Shown: one piece after another, positions 39,335 through 48,327 of the stretch | Layout of the letters: the number at the start of each line of letters is the position of its first letter | How positions within the stretch are numbered: position 1 is the first letter of the stretch | Source: UBA2211 sp049302755 | Lineage (GTDB): Bacteria; Patescibacteriota; Minisyncoccia; Minisyncoccales; Minisyncoccaceae | Length of the DNA: 64,000 nt | Assembly: GCA_049302755.1 (NCBI GenBank) | Contig: JBAQMK010000002.1 | Coordinates: forward strand, 368,007-432,006 | Reading direction: 5' to 3' | Translations under genes and position numbers: made by a program | Notes under the pieces: generated by a model | What the model was told of the DNA's origin: nothing | The model's database searches: none | What the model saw: the letters and a program-made list of their open reading frames with translations, nothing else

Positions 39335-40786
39335 ATGAAAATATATAATACCCTTACCAAGAAAAAAGAAGAATTCAAACCGATTAGAGACAAAGAAGTC
39401 GGAATCTACACCTGCGGACCGACAGTTTATTGGTTTGCCCACATCGGAAACATGAGAACCTATCTCTTCGAAGATTTTTTAAAGAGAGTTTTGATATACA
39501 ATGGATACAAAGTTAAGCACGTAATGAATCTGACCGATGTCGGACATTTAACTTCCGATTCTGATTCCGGAGAAGATAAACTGGAAAAAGGAGCCAAGAA
39601 AGAAAGAAAGACCGTTTGGGAGATTTCTCAATTTTATGCCGACTTTTTTAAAAACGATTTAAAGTCTTTAAACGTCATTGACCCGACTATTTGGGTTAAA
39701 GCGACTGATACCATTTCCGAACAGATAGAATTAATTAAGGAAATGGAAAAGAAAGGCTTTACCTACATTATCAGTGACGGAGTATATTTTGATACTTCAA
39801 AATTAGACAAATACGGTAGACTTTGGGGAGAGAATGAAAGAAAAGAAATGAAAGGAAGAATTGAAGAAGTAAAAGAGAAGAAAAATAAAGCTGACTTTGC
39901 TTTATGGAAATTTAGTCCTAAGAACGAAAAGAGACAAATGGAATGGGAATCTCCTTGGGGAATCGGTTTTCCCGGCTGGCACACCGAATGTGTGGTGATG
40001 AGTGTAAACAACTTGGGAATACCTTTTGATATTCACTGCGGAGGCATTGATCATGTCTTCATCCATCACACCAATGAAATCGCCCAGGCTGAAGCGGTGT
40101 ATGATAAGCCGATGGCTAATTATTGGATGCACGGGGAATTCCTTAATTTGAAAGACGGAAAGATGTCCAAGTCTTCTGGTAACATTGTCACCTTGGGAAC
40201 ATTAAAGGAAAAAGGAATCAGTCCCCTTGCCTATCGTTATCTATGTTTAAATACTCACTACCGAAGCAAACTTGTTTTTAGTGATGAAAGTCTTGAGTTT
40301 GCCGAAACAAGTTTGAATAAGCTTTACGAGAAGACAGTTGAATTTTCAAGGAGTGAAAAATCTAATCATTCAAAGAAATATGAAGAATATCAAAATAAAT
40401 TTGTTGGGTTCATTGATGATGATTTGAATATTCCTTCGGCTTTGGCCTTAACTTGGGATATGATAAAAGACAATAATATTACCGATTCAGAGAAATACGA
40501 TTTATTAATTGACTTTGATAAAGTTTTCGGATTGAAATTATCTTCAGTCAAATCAGAAGATCTTTCTGAATCAAAGTATATTATTAAAATAGAAAAAGAC
40601 GGTATTCCCGTCTGGACCAGTGACATCAGTATCGTTCCCGAAGATATCATGAAATTGGTGGAAGCAAGAAATGAAGCCAGAAAGAATAAAGAATGGGATA
40701 AGTCGGACCAGACAAGAAAAGAAATAGACGAGAAGGGTTGGCAAGTTGAAGATTCGGGAGAAAAAACGGTAATCAAAAAGAAATAA
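39335..40786 (+). CDS. cysS: Cysteinyl-tRNA synthetase
   Basis: Charges tRNA-Cys. Class-I signatures HIGN (in FAHIGNMRTYLFED) and KMSKSSGN; zinc ligands in TCGPTVY, GWHTECVVMS and the following His/Glu. 483 residues from the ATG at 39335. Joint control with cysK links supply of cysteine and Cys-tRNA. A terminator follows 7 bases after the stop. Confidence 0.97.
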   Translation: MKIYNTLTKKKEEFKPIRDKEVGIYTCGPTVYWFAHIGNMRTYLFEDFLKRVLIYNGYKVKHVMNLTDVGHLTSDSDSGEDKLEKGAKKERKTVWEISQFYADFFKNDLKSLNVIDPTIWVKATDTISEQIELIKEMEKKGFTYIISDGVYFDTSKLDKYGRLWGENERKEMKGRIEEVKEKKNKADFALWKFSPKNEKRQMEWESPWGIGFPGWHTECVVMSVNNLGIPFDIHCGGIDHVFIHHTNEIAQAEAVYDKPMANYWMHGEFLNLKDGKMSKSSGNIVTLGTLKEKGISPLAYRYLCLNTHYRSKLVFSDESLEFAETSLNKLYEKTVEFSRSEKSNHSKKYEEYQNKFVGFIDDDLNIPSALALTWDMIKDNNITDSEKYDLLIDFDKVFGLKLSSVKSEDLSESKYIIKIEKDGIPVWTSDISIVPEDIMKLVEARNEARKNKEWDKSDQTRKEIDEKGWQVEDSGEKTVIKKK

Positions 40787-40793
40787 TAAAAAT

Positions 40794-40815
40794 CCTGCAG
40801 CAATGCAGGTTTTTT
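40794..40815 (+). terminator. cysS terminator
   Basis: CCTGCA-GCAA-TGCAGG followed by TTTTTT. Confidence 0.9.
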
Positions 40816-40817
40816 AA

Positions 40818-40844
40818 AAAAGAAAAAGAGGTTATTCCTCTTTA
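40818..40844 (-). terminator. Terminator of the small membrane gene
   Basis: Minus strand AAAGAGG-AATAA-CCTCTTT followed by TTC and TTTTTT; the gene's stop lies at the hairpin edge. Confidence 0.75.
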
Positions 40845-41045
40845 GGTTGTTTTTTTGGGTACTTTAGGTAATATCAGGGAAAGGACCCCAAAGAAAACGA
40901 TAAAGAATCCGATGAAGAACATGGGTAATCCGCTTCGTACGTCCCAGACATACATAAACAGAGTGAGCATTAGTGAAAAGAAGGCCGAAAGAACAACGAC
41001 GAGTAAGTAATTTAAAAACTCTTTCATTAATTGTTTTAAGTCCAA
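40842..41045 (-). CDS. Small two-span membrane protein
   Basis: 67 residues with two hydrophobic helices (about 10-32 and 38-58) and a basic C-terminus. Unknown function. TTG start at 41045 chosen because AGGAGG ends 7 bases upstream; a longer in-frame ATG would lie before that site. Confidence 0.6.
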   Translation of the reverse strand: MDLKQLMKEFLNYLLVVVLSAFFSLMLTLFMYVWDVRSGLPMFFIGFFIVFFGVLSLILPKVPKKTT

Positions 41046-41124
41046 TTTAATTCCTCCTGAGGTTGTGAATGAGCACAAAACCTTAAGTGGAAAATATACC
41101 TATTAGTTGTTTTTGTCAAACTGT

Positions 41125-41559
41125 TTATTCGGCTGGGATAACAACGCAATCTTCGTAGGTGGTCTCGCTTCCCTCTTCCAAGAAAGCAGTATCGCCCTTA
41201 TTCCAGAAGATATAAGTTTGGCCGGTGTTAGTGTAGCGGGCTCCCGAAGCGGAAATAGTTCTTAAAAGCAATAAAGTGTCACCATCACTTAAAGTCAATT
41301 CTACTTTATCATCGAAGAAGAGAGCATTAATTGTCTTGCCATTCTTACAATCGAAATTAGCGGCAGTGATATTATTATTTATTTGTCTTTGAACATAGAC
41401 GCTGGTAGGGATTTGTTCAATCGCAAATTTTAGTTCATCCATTTTTTGACCAAGATAAAAACCAATTAAAAAAACACCAACATATAAAATCACAGCGAGA
41501 GTTGTTGAGTACCACGTAACTTTTTTCCACTCTATTATTGCGGGCTTTTTTGCTTTCAT
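41125..41559 (-). CDS. Membrane-anchored MliC-like lysozyme-inhibitor domain protein
   Basis: 144 residues. Helix at residues 17-37 anchors the protein; the outer domain reads FDCKNGKTINALFFDD, VELTLSDGD, ASGARYTNTG, FWNKGDTAFLEEG and ends with Cys in YEDC, matching the MliC/PliC fold (Cys pair plus SGARY loop). The family inhibits C-type lysozymes, so it may protect peptidoglycan during episymbiosis. Confidence 0.8.
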   Translation of the reverse strand: MKAKKPAIIEWKKVTWYSTTLAVILYVGVFLIGFYLGQKMDELKFAIEQIPTSVYVQRQINNNITAANFDCKNGKTINALFFDDKVELTLSDGDTLLLLRTISASGARYTNTGQTYIFWNKGDTAFLEEGSETTYEDCVVIPAE

Positions 41560-41700
41560 ATGTTATTTATTATTTTAATAATTATATTATATCTTTAAAT
41601 GATAAAAGACGTCAATACATTTTTGATATTTTTTTCTTAAAAATAAAAAAAACACTGCATGAGTATCTTTTTTAAGATTAATTTTTAAAAATAATAAGAA

Positions 41701-42801
41701 TTATTGACATTCTTTATAGAATTCTAAAACTTGATCGGCTATTTTTTCCCAAGAATATTTTTGAACCTCTTGTAGCCCCCAATCACCCATTTCTTTTCTT
41801 ACATTTTTATCACAAATTAGCTTATCGAGTTTTTCTGCCAATGCAATTTCATTTTTTGGTTCGACTAAATATTCTTCTCCGGCAGTATTTTGTAGTAATT
41901 CTTTGTATCCTATATTACTAAAACCGCAAACCGGCTTGCCCGAGGCCATAGCTTCCAATAAAACAATCCCGAAACTTTCTCCAAAGATGGCCGGACTGCA
42001 ATAGATATCACAAGTTGAGAAATATTGAGGGACAATATTTCCGGCCTGAGCTCCTTCCCAATAGACCTCTTGAAGATTGTTTTCTTTGGCATATGACTCA
42101 CACTCTTCTTTGAGCGGACCGTCACCAACAATAATCAATCTCAGGTTATCGTGTTTTTCTTGCAGAATTTTATAAGCTTTCAACAAATAGATTAATCCTT
42201 TTCTTTCTTCAATTCTTCCTAAGAAAAGAATATTGATTTTGCTGTTATCAAATTTATCCAATCTTTTAATATTGGGATTGAATTCCTGCAAATCAATTCC
42301 GTTAGGAATCACTCTTTTTAATCCGTTATACTTCTTAAACGGTTCGAGATTGAAAGAAGCGACTCCGATTACTCCTTTGACTTTGTGATTAATTAATCCA
42401 CTCAAATTATTTATCATCGTATCTAAAAGCGGCACTGATTCGGTATTGGCATGGAAAGTGATGATATTGGTGGCATTAGACCTTTCCAATATTTGAGAAG
42501 CGGAAGGAATGATGAAATTATGGAAATGCAAAATATCAAACTTTTCTTTATTAAGCATTTTTTTTATCGCCAAAGGATTGAAATTAAAAACCAAATCCCC
42601 TTGCGTTCCTCCGATATTTAAAGGAATCGAAGTTCCCAAGAGAATAATATTCTTGCCATAGCTTTCTTTGAGTTTTCGTCTGGGCACGATTATTTTAGTT
42701 TCGATGCCTCTTTTCTCAAATTCTTTAGATAATCCCAAAATATGGTTTTTCACTCCCCCCGGATTACTGAAGGAGTGAAAGGAAATGAAGCCTATTTTCA
42801 T
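41701..42801 (-). CDS. GT4-family glycosyltransferase
   Basis: 366 residues, GT-B fold. N-terminal GGVKNHILGLSKEFEKRG and C-terminal nucleotide-sugar site with LFLGRIEERKGL and ESFGIVLLEAMASGKPV (E-x7-E). Acceptor and sugar unknown; related to cell-envelope glycan or phospholipid mannosyl enzymes. Divergent from dnaB with no gap beyond the promoter. Confidence 0.88.
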   Translation of the reverse strand: MKIGFISFHSFSNPGGVKNHILGLSKEFEKRGIETKIIVPRRKLKESYGKNIILLGTSIPLNIGGTQGDLVFNFNPLAIKKMLNKEKFDILHFHNFIIPSASQILERSNATNIITFHANTESVPLLDTMINNLSGLINHKVKGVIGVASFNLEPFKKYNGLKRVIPNGIDLQEFNPNIKRLDKFDNSKINILFLGRIEERKGLIYLLKAYKILQEKHDNLRLIIVGDGPLKEECESYAKENNLQEVYWEGAQAGNIVPQYFSTCDIYCSPAIFGESFGIVLLEAMASGKPVCGFSNIGYKELLQNTAGEEYLVEPKNEIALAEKLDKLICDKNVRKEMGDWGLQEVQKYSWEKIADQVLEFYKECQ

Positions 42802-42803
42802 AA

Positions 42804-42832
42804 TTGACGTTTAATTTGTTGTTTGCTACATT
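42804..42832 (+). promoter_or_regulatory. dnaB promoter, leaderless
   Basis: TTGACG (42804-42809), 17 bases, TACATT (42827-42832); the ATG at 42840 is 8 bases after the -10 box. Confidence 0.6.
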
Positions 42833-42839
42833 ATACTTA

Positions 42840-44216
42840 ATGAGTAGTGAAAATACAAATATTAAATTGCCCCCTCAGGACATCGAAGCGGAAAAAAGCC
42901 TTTTAGGCTCTTTAATGCTTGATAAGGAGGCAATCACTAAAGTTGCTGATATTTTGCACTCCGAAGATTTCTATAAAAAGAATCATCAATACATCTATCA
43001 GGTAGTTGAGGATTTGTTTGCCCGTGGCGAACCGATTGATTTGATTTCCGTTTCTTCCAAATTGAAAGAGAGAAATCAATTGGAAAATGTGGGCGGAACC
43101 GCTTATCTGACTGAATTAATCAATACTGTTCCCACTGCCAGTCACGTGATGAGTTATGCTAAAATCGTCCAGAAGAAAAGAATCTTGAGAGACTTGATTT
43201 CCGCCGGAACAGAAATATCCTTAATGGGTTATGAAGAAGAAAACGAATCAGATGATTTGTTGGATACAGCCGAAAGAAGAATTTTCAGTATTACTCAAAA
43301 GAACTTAACTCAATCTTTCTTACCAATCAAACCTTTCTTAGAAGAAGCTTTTGAAAGAATTGAAAGAATATCAAAACAAAAAGGAGCCTTAAGAGGAACA
43401 TCAACCGGATTTAACGGCCTCGATTCCCTTCTTTCCGGTTTGCAGAATTCAGACTTAATTATTTTAGCGGCCAGACCGTCAATGGGTAAATCAAGTTTGG
43501 CACTAGACATTGCTAAGAATATTGCTTTAAAAGAAAAGAAACCGGTCGGTATTTTCTCTCTGGAAATGAGCAAAGACCAATTGATTGATAGATTAATCAG
43601 TTCCGAATCAAATATTGATTCTTGGAAATTAAGACAAGGAATGCTTTCAACCGAAGGAGATCAGAATGATTTTGTTTGTATTCAGCATGCTTTAGGAACT
43701 CTTTCCGAAGCCCCAATATATATTGATGACGCTTCTAGTTGCAGTGTTTTGCAAATGAGAGCCATGGCCAGAAGATTGCAAGCCAGTCATGGGTTAGGAT
43801 TGATTATTGTTGACTATTTACAATTGATTGAGCCGAGTAATAAGATTATTAACAGTGTTCAACAAATTACCGAGATTTCCCGACAATTGAAAGGATTGGC
43901 CAGAGAATTGAATATTCCCGTCTTGGCTTTGTCTCAATTATCAAGAGCGGTAGAACAAAGAACACCTAAGATTCCCAGACTTTCCGATTTAAGAGATTCC
44001 GGCTCAATTGAGCAAGACGCCGATGTTGTTATGTTTATCTACCGTGAAGATGTCTATCAGGAAGAAAGTCCGAGGAAAGGAATTGCCGATATTATTATCG
44101 CTAAACACAGAAACGGTCCGATTGGAAGAGTGGAACTATTTTTTGATAAACAAAGAGCCTGTTTCAGAAATATTGAAACCGGACGAGACTCCTTTGAGGG
44201 AGATATCGGATACTAA
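42840..44216 (+). CDS. dnaB: Replicative DNA helicase DnaB
   Basis: Hexameric 5'-3' fork helicase. N-terminal DnaG-interaction domain (PPQDIEAEKSLLGSLMLD), RecA-type ATPase with ARPSMGKSSLALDIA, VDYLQLI and the C-terminal loop LSDLRDSGSIEQDADVV. 458 residues, no intein. Start at 42840 because an earlier in-frame TTG is the promoter -35 box. Confidence 0.97.
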   Translation: MSSENTNIKLPPQDIEAEKSLLGSLMLDKEAITKVADILHSEDFYKKNHQYIYQVVEDLFARGEPIDLISVSSKLKERNQLENVGGTAYLTELINTVPTASHVMSYAKIVQKKRILRDLISAGTEISLMGYEEENESDDLLDTAERRIFSITQKNLTQSFLPIKPFLEEAFERIERISKQKGALRGTSTGFNGLDSLLSGLQNSDLIILAARPSMGKSSLALDIAKNIALKEKKPVGIFSLEMSKDQLIDRLISSESNIDSWKLRQGMLSTEGDQNDFVCIQHALGTLSEAPIYIDDASSCSVLQMRAMARRLQASHGLGLIIVDYLQLIEPSNKIINSVQQITEISRQLKGLARELNIPVLALSQLSRAVEQRTPKIPRLSDLRDSGSIEQDADVVMFIYREDVYQEESPRKGIADIIIAKHRNGPIGRVELFFDKQRACFRNIETGRDSFEGDIGY

Positions 44217-44218
44217 AA

Positions 44219-44246
44219 AACCTGCTCCGTAGAGAAGCAGGTTTTT
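44219..44246. terminator. Bidirectional terminator dnaB/rplU
   Basis: AACCTGCT/AGCAGGTT stem with a 9-base loop, A-run before and TTTTT after. Confidence 0.85.
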
Positions 44247-44257
44247 AAATAGTTTGA

Positions 44258-44569
44258 TTAATTTTTGACGTCGACGATTTCAACTTCGGTATACTGTTGT
44301 CGGTGTCCTTTTTTGACTTTGTATCTTTTCTTTGATTTGTATTTGAAAGTCATTACCTTGTCAGCTTTGGCTTGTTTTAAAACCTTAGCAATTACGGTAG
44401 CTCCTTTAATCAATGGTTCTCCGATAGTTAAGTCTTTTCCATTCTCAACTAAAAGAACATTGTCAAATACAACTTCAGCGCCTTCTTCGGCGGCAATCTT
44501 TTCTATCTTTAGTTTGTCTTTCGGGGAAACTCTGTATTGTTTTCCTCCTGTTTTTATTACTGCTAACAT
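44258..44569 (-). CDS. rplU: 50S ribosomal protein bL21
   Basis: 103 residues with AVIKTGGKQYRVSPKDKLKIEKI and KKRYKVKKGHRQQYTEVEI at the end. Usually paired with rpmA, but here 27 kb apart and transcribed alone. Confidence 0.95.
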   Translation of the reverse strand: MLAVIKTGGKQYRVSPKDKLKIEKIAAEEGAEVVFDNVLLVENGKDLTIGEPLIKGATVIAKVLKQAKADKVMTFKYKSKKRYKVKKGHRQQYTEVEIVDVKN

Positions 44570-44633
44570 GTTTTTTTGCTTAATTAATACTTTTTGTTTA
44601 TATCATTTTATCGCTAGATAGTCAATAATCGGC

Positions 44634-45596
44634 TCAGATTCTGATAAAGACCTCGGTTAAGATGAAAGCGATATAAACAAAGAGCAGAAAAATAGCCTCT
44701 TTTTTGGTAATCTGGCTGTCATTCTTAATAAAGAAAAAGAAGAAGATGATTGCGATTAAAAGGAATATCCTGGCGACTCCGAAGGGAGAGAAATCGGAGA
44801 TATATATCGGATTGATTAAAGCGACGATTCCTAAAACCAGAGTGGCGGGAGCGACGATTGTTCCCATTAAATCTCCCAAAATCATCCATTCCATTTTCTT
44901 TTTAGCCGAAGAAATAGCAAAGAATATTTCCGGAGCGCAATTCCCCAGTCCGACGATAAACAAACCGATTAAAACAATCGGCCAATTAAAGGTTTCGGCA
45001 AAGTATTTGGCTGACCTCACTATTCCTTCTGAGGCAATGACAAAGACCGCTAAACTTAAAAGAATTTTAAATATTCCACTGAAAGAAGCTTTAAAGCTTT
45101 TGGTCGGAGTTGCATCATCTTCGCAAGTTTTAGTAAATCTTTCTTTTTTAGAAAACAGCCAGGCAACGTATATAAAGAAGAAGGAAATCATGATGACACC
45201 GTCAATTCGGGAAAGATTATTATCCCAAACAAGAAGTATCGGCAGAACAGCGGCAATAACGGTAAAGATTAATGTATTATGTACCGTTCTGCTTTTAGCC
45301 GGAATTCCTCCTTTGGCAAAGAAAGCCGCTAAAGCAATAGCCAGGGTCATGTCTACCACGTTTCCTCCGATGACATCTCCGAAAGATAGCTGCGGGACAT
45401 TATGCAAAGCTGAAGAAATACCGACAAATAGATTGGGTAATGAGCCGACCAAGGCCATAACCAAAAAAGAAACGACAAATTCTTTCCAGCCGAGAAACTT
45501 AGCTATTTTTATTAAGCTTTTAACTATCAATTCTCCCGATAGATAAAAAGCAAAACAGGAAGCGAGGAAAACGAGAATATAAAGTATAGTTGTCAT
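44634..45596 (-). CDS. Calcium/sodium antiporter family protein
   Basis: CaCA-superfamily exchanger with two inverted alpha repeats: FGDVIGGNVVDMTLAIAL and GLGNCAPEIFFAISSA with LGDLMGTIVAPATL. About ten membrane helices, 320 residues. The acidic residues of the usual GNxxGSNxxN motifs are partly changed, so ion specificity is uncertain. Confidence 0.85.
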   Translation of the reverse strand: MTTILYILVFLASCFAFYLSGELIVKSLIKIAKFLGWKEFVVSFLVMALVGSLPNLFVGISSALHNVPQLSFGDVIGGNVVDMTLAIALAAFFAKGGIPAKSRTVHNTLIFTVIAAVLPILLVWDNNLSRIDGVIMISFFFIYVAWLFSKKERFTKTCEDDATPTKSFKASFSGIFKILLSLAVFVIASEGIVRSAKYFAETFNWPIVLIGLFIVGLGNCAPEIFFAISSAKKKMEWMILGDLMGTIVAPATLVLGIVALINPIYISDFSPFGVARIFLLIAIIFFFFFIKNDSQITKKEAIFLLFVYIAFILTEVFIRI

Positions 45597-45643
45597 TTTA
45601 TATTATCAACTTTTATTTTTTATTATTATATCATAAACAAAAA

Positions 45644-45667
45644 CAAAAAACTAACTCTTAGAGTTAG
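45644..45667 (-). terminator. Terminator of the zinc-ribbon gene
   Basis: Minus strand CTAACTCT/AGAGTTAG followed by TTTTTTGTTTTTG. Confidence 0.8.
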
Positions 45668-45683
45668 CTATACTTTTTAAAAA

Positions 45684-46115
45684 TTATTCTATTAGAACAA
45701 CGCGCGATGTCGCCCATAATAGATTTTCACCGTCAAAAGACTTAAGCCATAAATCTTTGCCGAGACTTAAGGAAAGTATTTTGCAACAATCGAATCCAAT
45801 ATCTCTGGCACCGCAGAAAACATTGCGTTCTCCTTTTTTGCCTGGAGTACTGAACTCATAAACGGAACCGTTTTGGGTAGTTACCTTTATGGCCCTATCA
45901 GCGAATTCTTTCGGTTCTCCCGGTGGTTTGACTCCTAACGGTTTTGGTGGATCTCCTCTGTCGACCACTACCATTCTTTCATTCCAACAATACATGCAAA
46001 AAAAGCCAATCGTGCCTTTCGGTACAAGTCTTCCTGTGTGTCGAAAAACAGCTTCAGTTTCTCCGCAGTCGCTGCAGAGTTTTTCAGAGAAATTACCTCT
46101 TTGTGTGTCAGCCAT
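45684..46115 (-). CDS. Unknown zinc-ribbon protein, 143 residues
   Basis: N-terminal CxxC pairs (CSDCGETEAVF and FCMYCWNE) form a likely zinc ribbon; a second Cys cluster (FCGARDIGFDCC) follows. Not assigned to a family. AGGAGA lies 5 bases before the ATG; its own promoter is upstream at 46154-46181. Confidence 0.65.
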   Translation of the reverse strand: MADTQRGNFSEKLCSDCGETEAVFRHTGRLVPKGTIGFFCMYCWNERMVVVDRGDPPKPLGVKPPGEPKEFADRAIKVTTQNGSVYEFSTPGKKGERNVFCGARDIGFDCCKILSLSLGKDLWLKSFDGENLLWATSRVVLIE

Positions 46116-46153
46116 AATCTTCTCCTGTGAAAGAACAATCTCTTTCTCTAAGA

Positions 46154-46181
46154 ATTATATAATAATTATATAAAAAGTCAA
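46154..46181 (-). promoter_or_regulatory. Promoter of the zinc-ribbon gene
   Basis: Minus strand TTGACT (46181-46176), 16 bases, TATAAT (46159-46154). Confidence 0.8.
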
Positions 46182-46196
46182 AGAGTAAAAATTAAT

Positions 46197-46272
46197 TGGC
46201 GGTCCTAACCGGATTCGAACCGGTGTTCTTAGATTGAGAATCTAATGTCCTAGGCCTCTAGACGATAGGACC
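46197..46272 (-). tRNA. tRNA-Glu (CTC)
   Basis: Acceptor GGTCCTA/TAGGACC, anticodon stem TTAGA/TCTAA with loop TTCTCAA (anticodon CTC), T-arm CCGG-TTCGAAT-CCGG, G73 and encoded CCA. It follows ftsI by 26 bases on the same strand without a terminator. Confidence 0.96.
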
Positions 46273-46298
46273 AATACAATATTTAGATATCATATATA

Positions 46299-48020
46299 TC
46301 ACTCTTTGTCCAAGTCAGTTTCTTCGTAATCAGGCTGAATTTGCCAGTAATCAATGATGTATTTTGCTAAATCATGAAAAACAGGCACAGCTGAATATTC
46401 AGATGTTTTAGTCGCGGTTGGATTATTCAATTTTATGAGAATAATGAATTTAGGATCTAAGGCCGGAGCGAAGCCCATGAAGGTTTGCCAGGTATGGTCT
46501 GAATATCCGGCTTTGCTTATCCCCAAGGAAGTGTAAGGGACCTGAGATGTTCCTGTTTTTCCTCCAATCCAATAACCGGGAATTTTCGCTAAGTGTCCGA
46601 ATCCTTTTTCAACCACATTAACCAGCATGCTTTTTAAAGTGGTGCTGGTTTCAGGAGAGACAACATTTTCTTTAACTACTACTGGCTCTATTTTTTCTGT
46701 CTTGTCCCCTATTGTTATCGTTTCCACGACATACGGTTTCATTAATTTTCCTCCATTAATGATAGTGGAAAAAGCTCTGATCATTTGCAAGGGAGTTATT
46801 CCTATTCCTTGTCCGAAAGAAGCATTGGGAAAACTGGTGTTGTTTGGATTATTGCTTTCCAGGGCTTCTTTTAATTGATTGTTTCTTGAAGCTACTTCTC
46901 CGCTTAAATCAATATCGGTATTTTCAAAAAGTCCGAATGATTTTAAATAGTTATAGAATTTATTGTTTCCAATTAGATTTTCCGCATACATGACTCCGGT
47001 ATTAATGGAACCTTGCAAGACTTCGGTCATTGTTACCTTGCCCCATACTTTTTCTGAATAATTGTATACCTTATATGTTCCGCACTGGGCATATCCTAAT
47101 TTATCATCAAAAACAGTATCGGGTGTTACCACTTTTTCATTAATAGCCATGGCCATAGTTAACGGTTTGAAAATAGAGCCCGGTTCAAATAGTTTTTCTA
47201 CGCAAGAATTTTGAAAAGAAGCCATTGATGCATCTTGGTAATTGTTAGGATTAAAATTAGGACTCTGAGCCATGGCGATAATTGCTCCGGTGTTGGGATT
47301 CATGACAATTATTTCTCCTCCTTCGGCTGCATATTTTTTTACCCCCGCAGTCAATACTTTTTCCGCCATGTATTGAATATTGTAATCAATCGTTAAACCA
47401 AGAGAGGCTCCATTAAGAGATTCTTTTTCTGAAAGCTTAAAAAGAAAACTCCAGGGATTCTTTTCTGTTTTGGAAACAGTTGTTTCTCCTTTTATCTCTT
47501 CATCATAGTAGCTTTCGAGTCCGTATTGGCCCAATCCTTCCTGATTGATGAAACCGATGATTTGTGAGGCTGTATCTTCTTGCGGATAATATCTTTTAGT
47601 TTTGTATCCAATATGCACTCCGTCTAATCCTAAATCAGAAATTTCATCAGCCTTCTCTTTGCTGATACTTTCTTCCACTACTTCATAGAAGCTTCCCTCT
47701 TTGCTCATCATATTCAAAAGTGTAGATACATCTTTTCCAATTACAGTTGTTAGCATCTGGGCGGTCGCCTCTTTTTCTTTTATTTCTTCCGGAGAAACAA
47801 AAAGATAGGCTTCTTTTTCTGTCATAGCCAATATCTCTCCGTTTTTAAATGCCACCTCTCCCCTTTCTCCTTGAGTTTCCGCTAGAGATGTTTGCTGTCC
47901 CTGGGCCATGGCTTTGTAATATTCTCCTTGGTCTATTTGTAAATAAAATAAGCGGGATAAAACTATCCCTCCTATTAAAAAGACGATGACAATGACGATG
48001 TTTATTCTTAAATTAGACAT
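46299..48020 (-). CDS. ftsI: Peptidoglycan transpeptidase FtsI/PBP2-type
   Basis: Division-specific penicillin-binding protein. N-terminal membrane helix, dimerisation domain, then the transpeptidase domain with SxxK in EPGSIFKPLT, SxN in GSINTGVM and KTG in GGKTGTSQ. 573 residues. Last protein gene of mraZ-rsmH-ftsL-ftsI. Confidence 0.94.
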   Translation of the reverse strand: MSNLRINIVIVIVFLIGGIVLSRLFYLQIDQGEYYKAMAQGQQTSLAETQGERGEVAFKNGEILAMTEKEAYLFVSPEEIKEKEATAQMLTTVIGKDVSTLLNMMSKEGSFYEVVEESISKEKADEISDLGLDGVHIGYKTKRYYPQEDTASQIIGFINQEGLGQYGLESYYDEEIKGETTVSKTEKNPWSFLFKLSEKESLNGASLGLTIDYNIQYMAEKVLTAGVKKYAAEGGEIIVMNPNTGAIIAMAQSPNFNPNNYQDASMASFQNSCVEKLFEPGSIFKPLTMAMAINEKVVTPDTVFDDKLGYAQCGTYKVYNYSEKVWGKVTMTEVLQGSINTGVMYAENLIGNNKFYNYLKSFGLFENTDIDLSGEVASRNNQLKEALESNNPNNTSFPNASFGQGIGITPLQMIRAFSTIINGGKLMKPYVVETITIGDKTEKIEPVVVKENVVSPETSTTLKSMLVNVVEKGFGHLAKIPGYWIGGKTGTSQVPYTSLGISKAGYSDHTWQTFMGFAPALDPKFIILIKLNNPTATKTSEYSAVPVFHDLAKYIIDYWQIQPDYEETDLDKE

Positions 48021-48026
48021 AAGAAA

Positions 48027-48323
48027 CTATTTGGAAGCAACGGATGCTTCAGAAACAACAATATAGTTCAACTTGCTTACTTTTTCAAAGCCTTCTTCCA
48101 AAACCTTCTCTTCGATATTAACGAGATTTCTGTCTTTAGAAACAGAAAGCTTTAAAGAAGCTACTTCTTTCTTTAATTCTTTAATGGTTGTTTCTCTTTC
48201 TCCTTTTATATATCCCGACTCAGTCAATTTTACCACCTGAAAAATATAAAAGCAAACTAAGGCTAGACAGGCTAAAGTTATTACCATGAAGAATCTTTTT
48301 GAATTGTTTTTTGCTATGGTCAT
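48027..48323 (-). CDS. ftsL: FtsL-like division protein
   Basis: 98 residues, one membrane helix (about 10-30) followed by a coiled coil (TTIKELKKEVASLKLSVSK). Sequence is too short and variable for certainty; position between rsmH and ftsI and the topology fit FtsL. Confidence 0.75.
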   Translation of the reverse strand: MTIAKNNSKRFFMVITLACLALVCFYIFQVVKLTESGYIKGERETTIKELKKEVASLKLSVSKDRNLVNIEEKVLEEGFEKVSKLNYIVVSEASVASK

Positions 48324-48327
48324 GTTT

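Noticed and set aside
42804..42839. Long form of DnaB starting at TTG 42804
   Set aside because: That TTG is the -35 box of the promoter; the conserved protein begins at 42840.
44704..45546. 280-codon frame antisense to the cation exchanger
   Set aside because: A shadow of a real membrane-protein gene; no signals and implausible composition.
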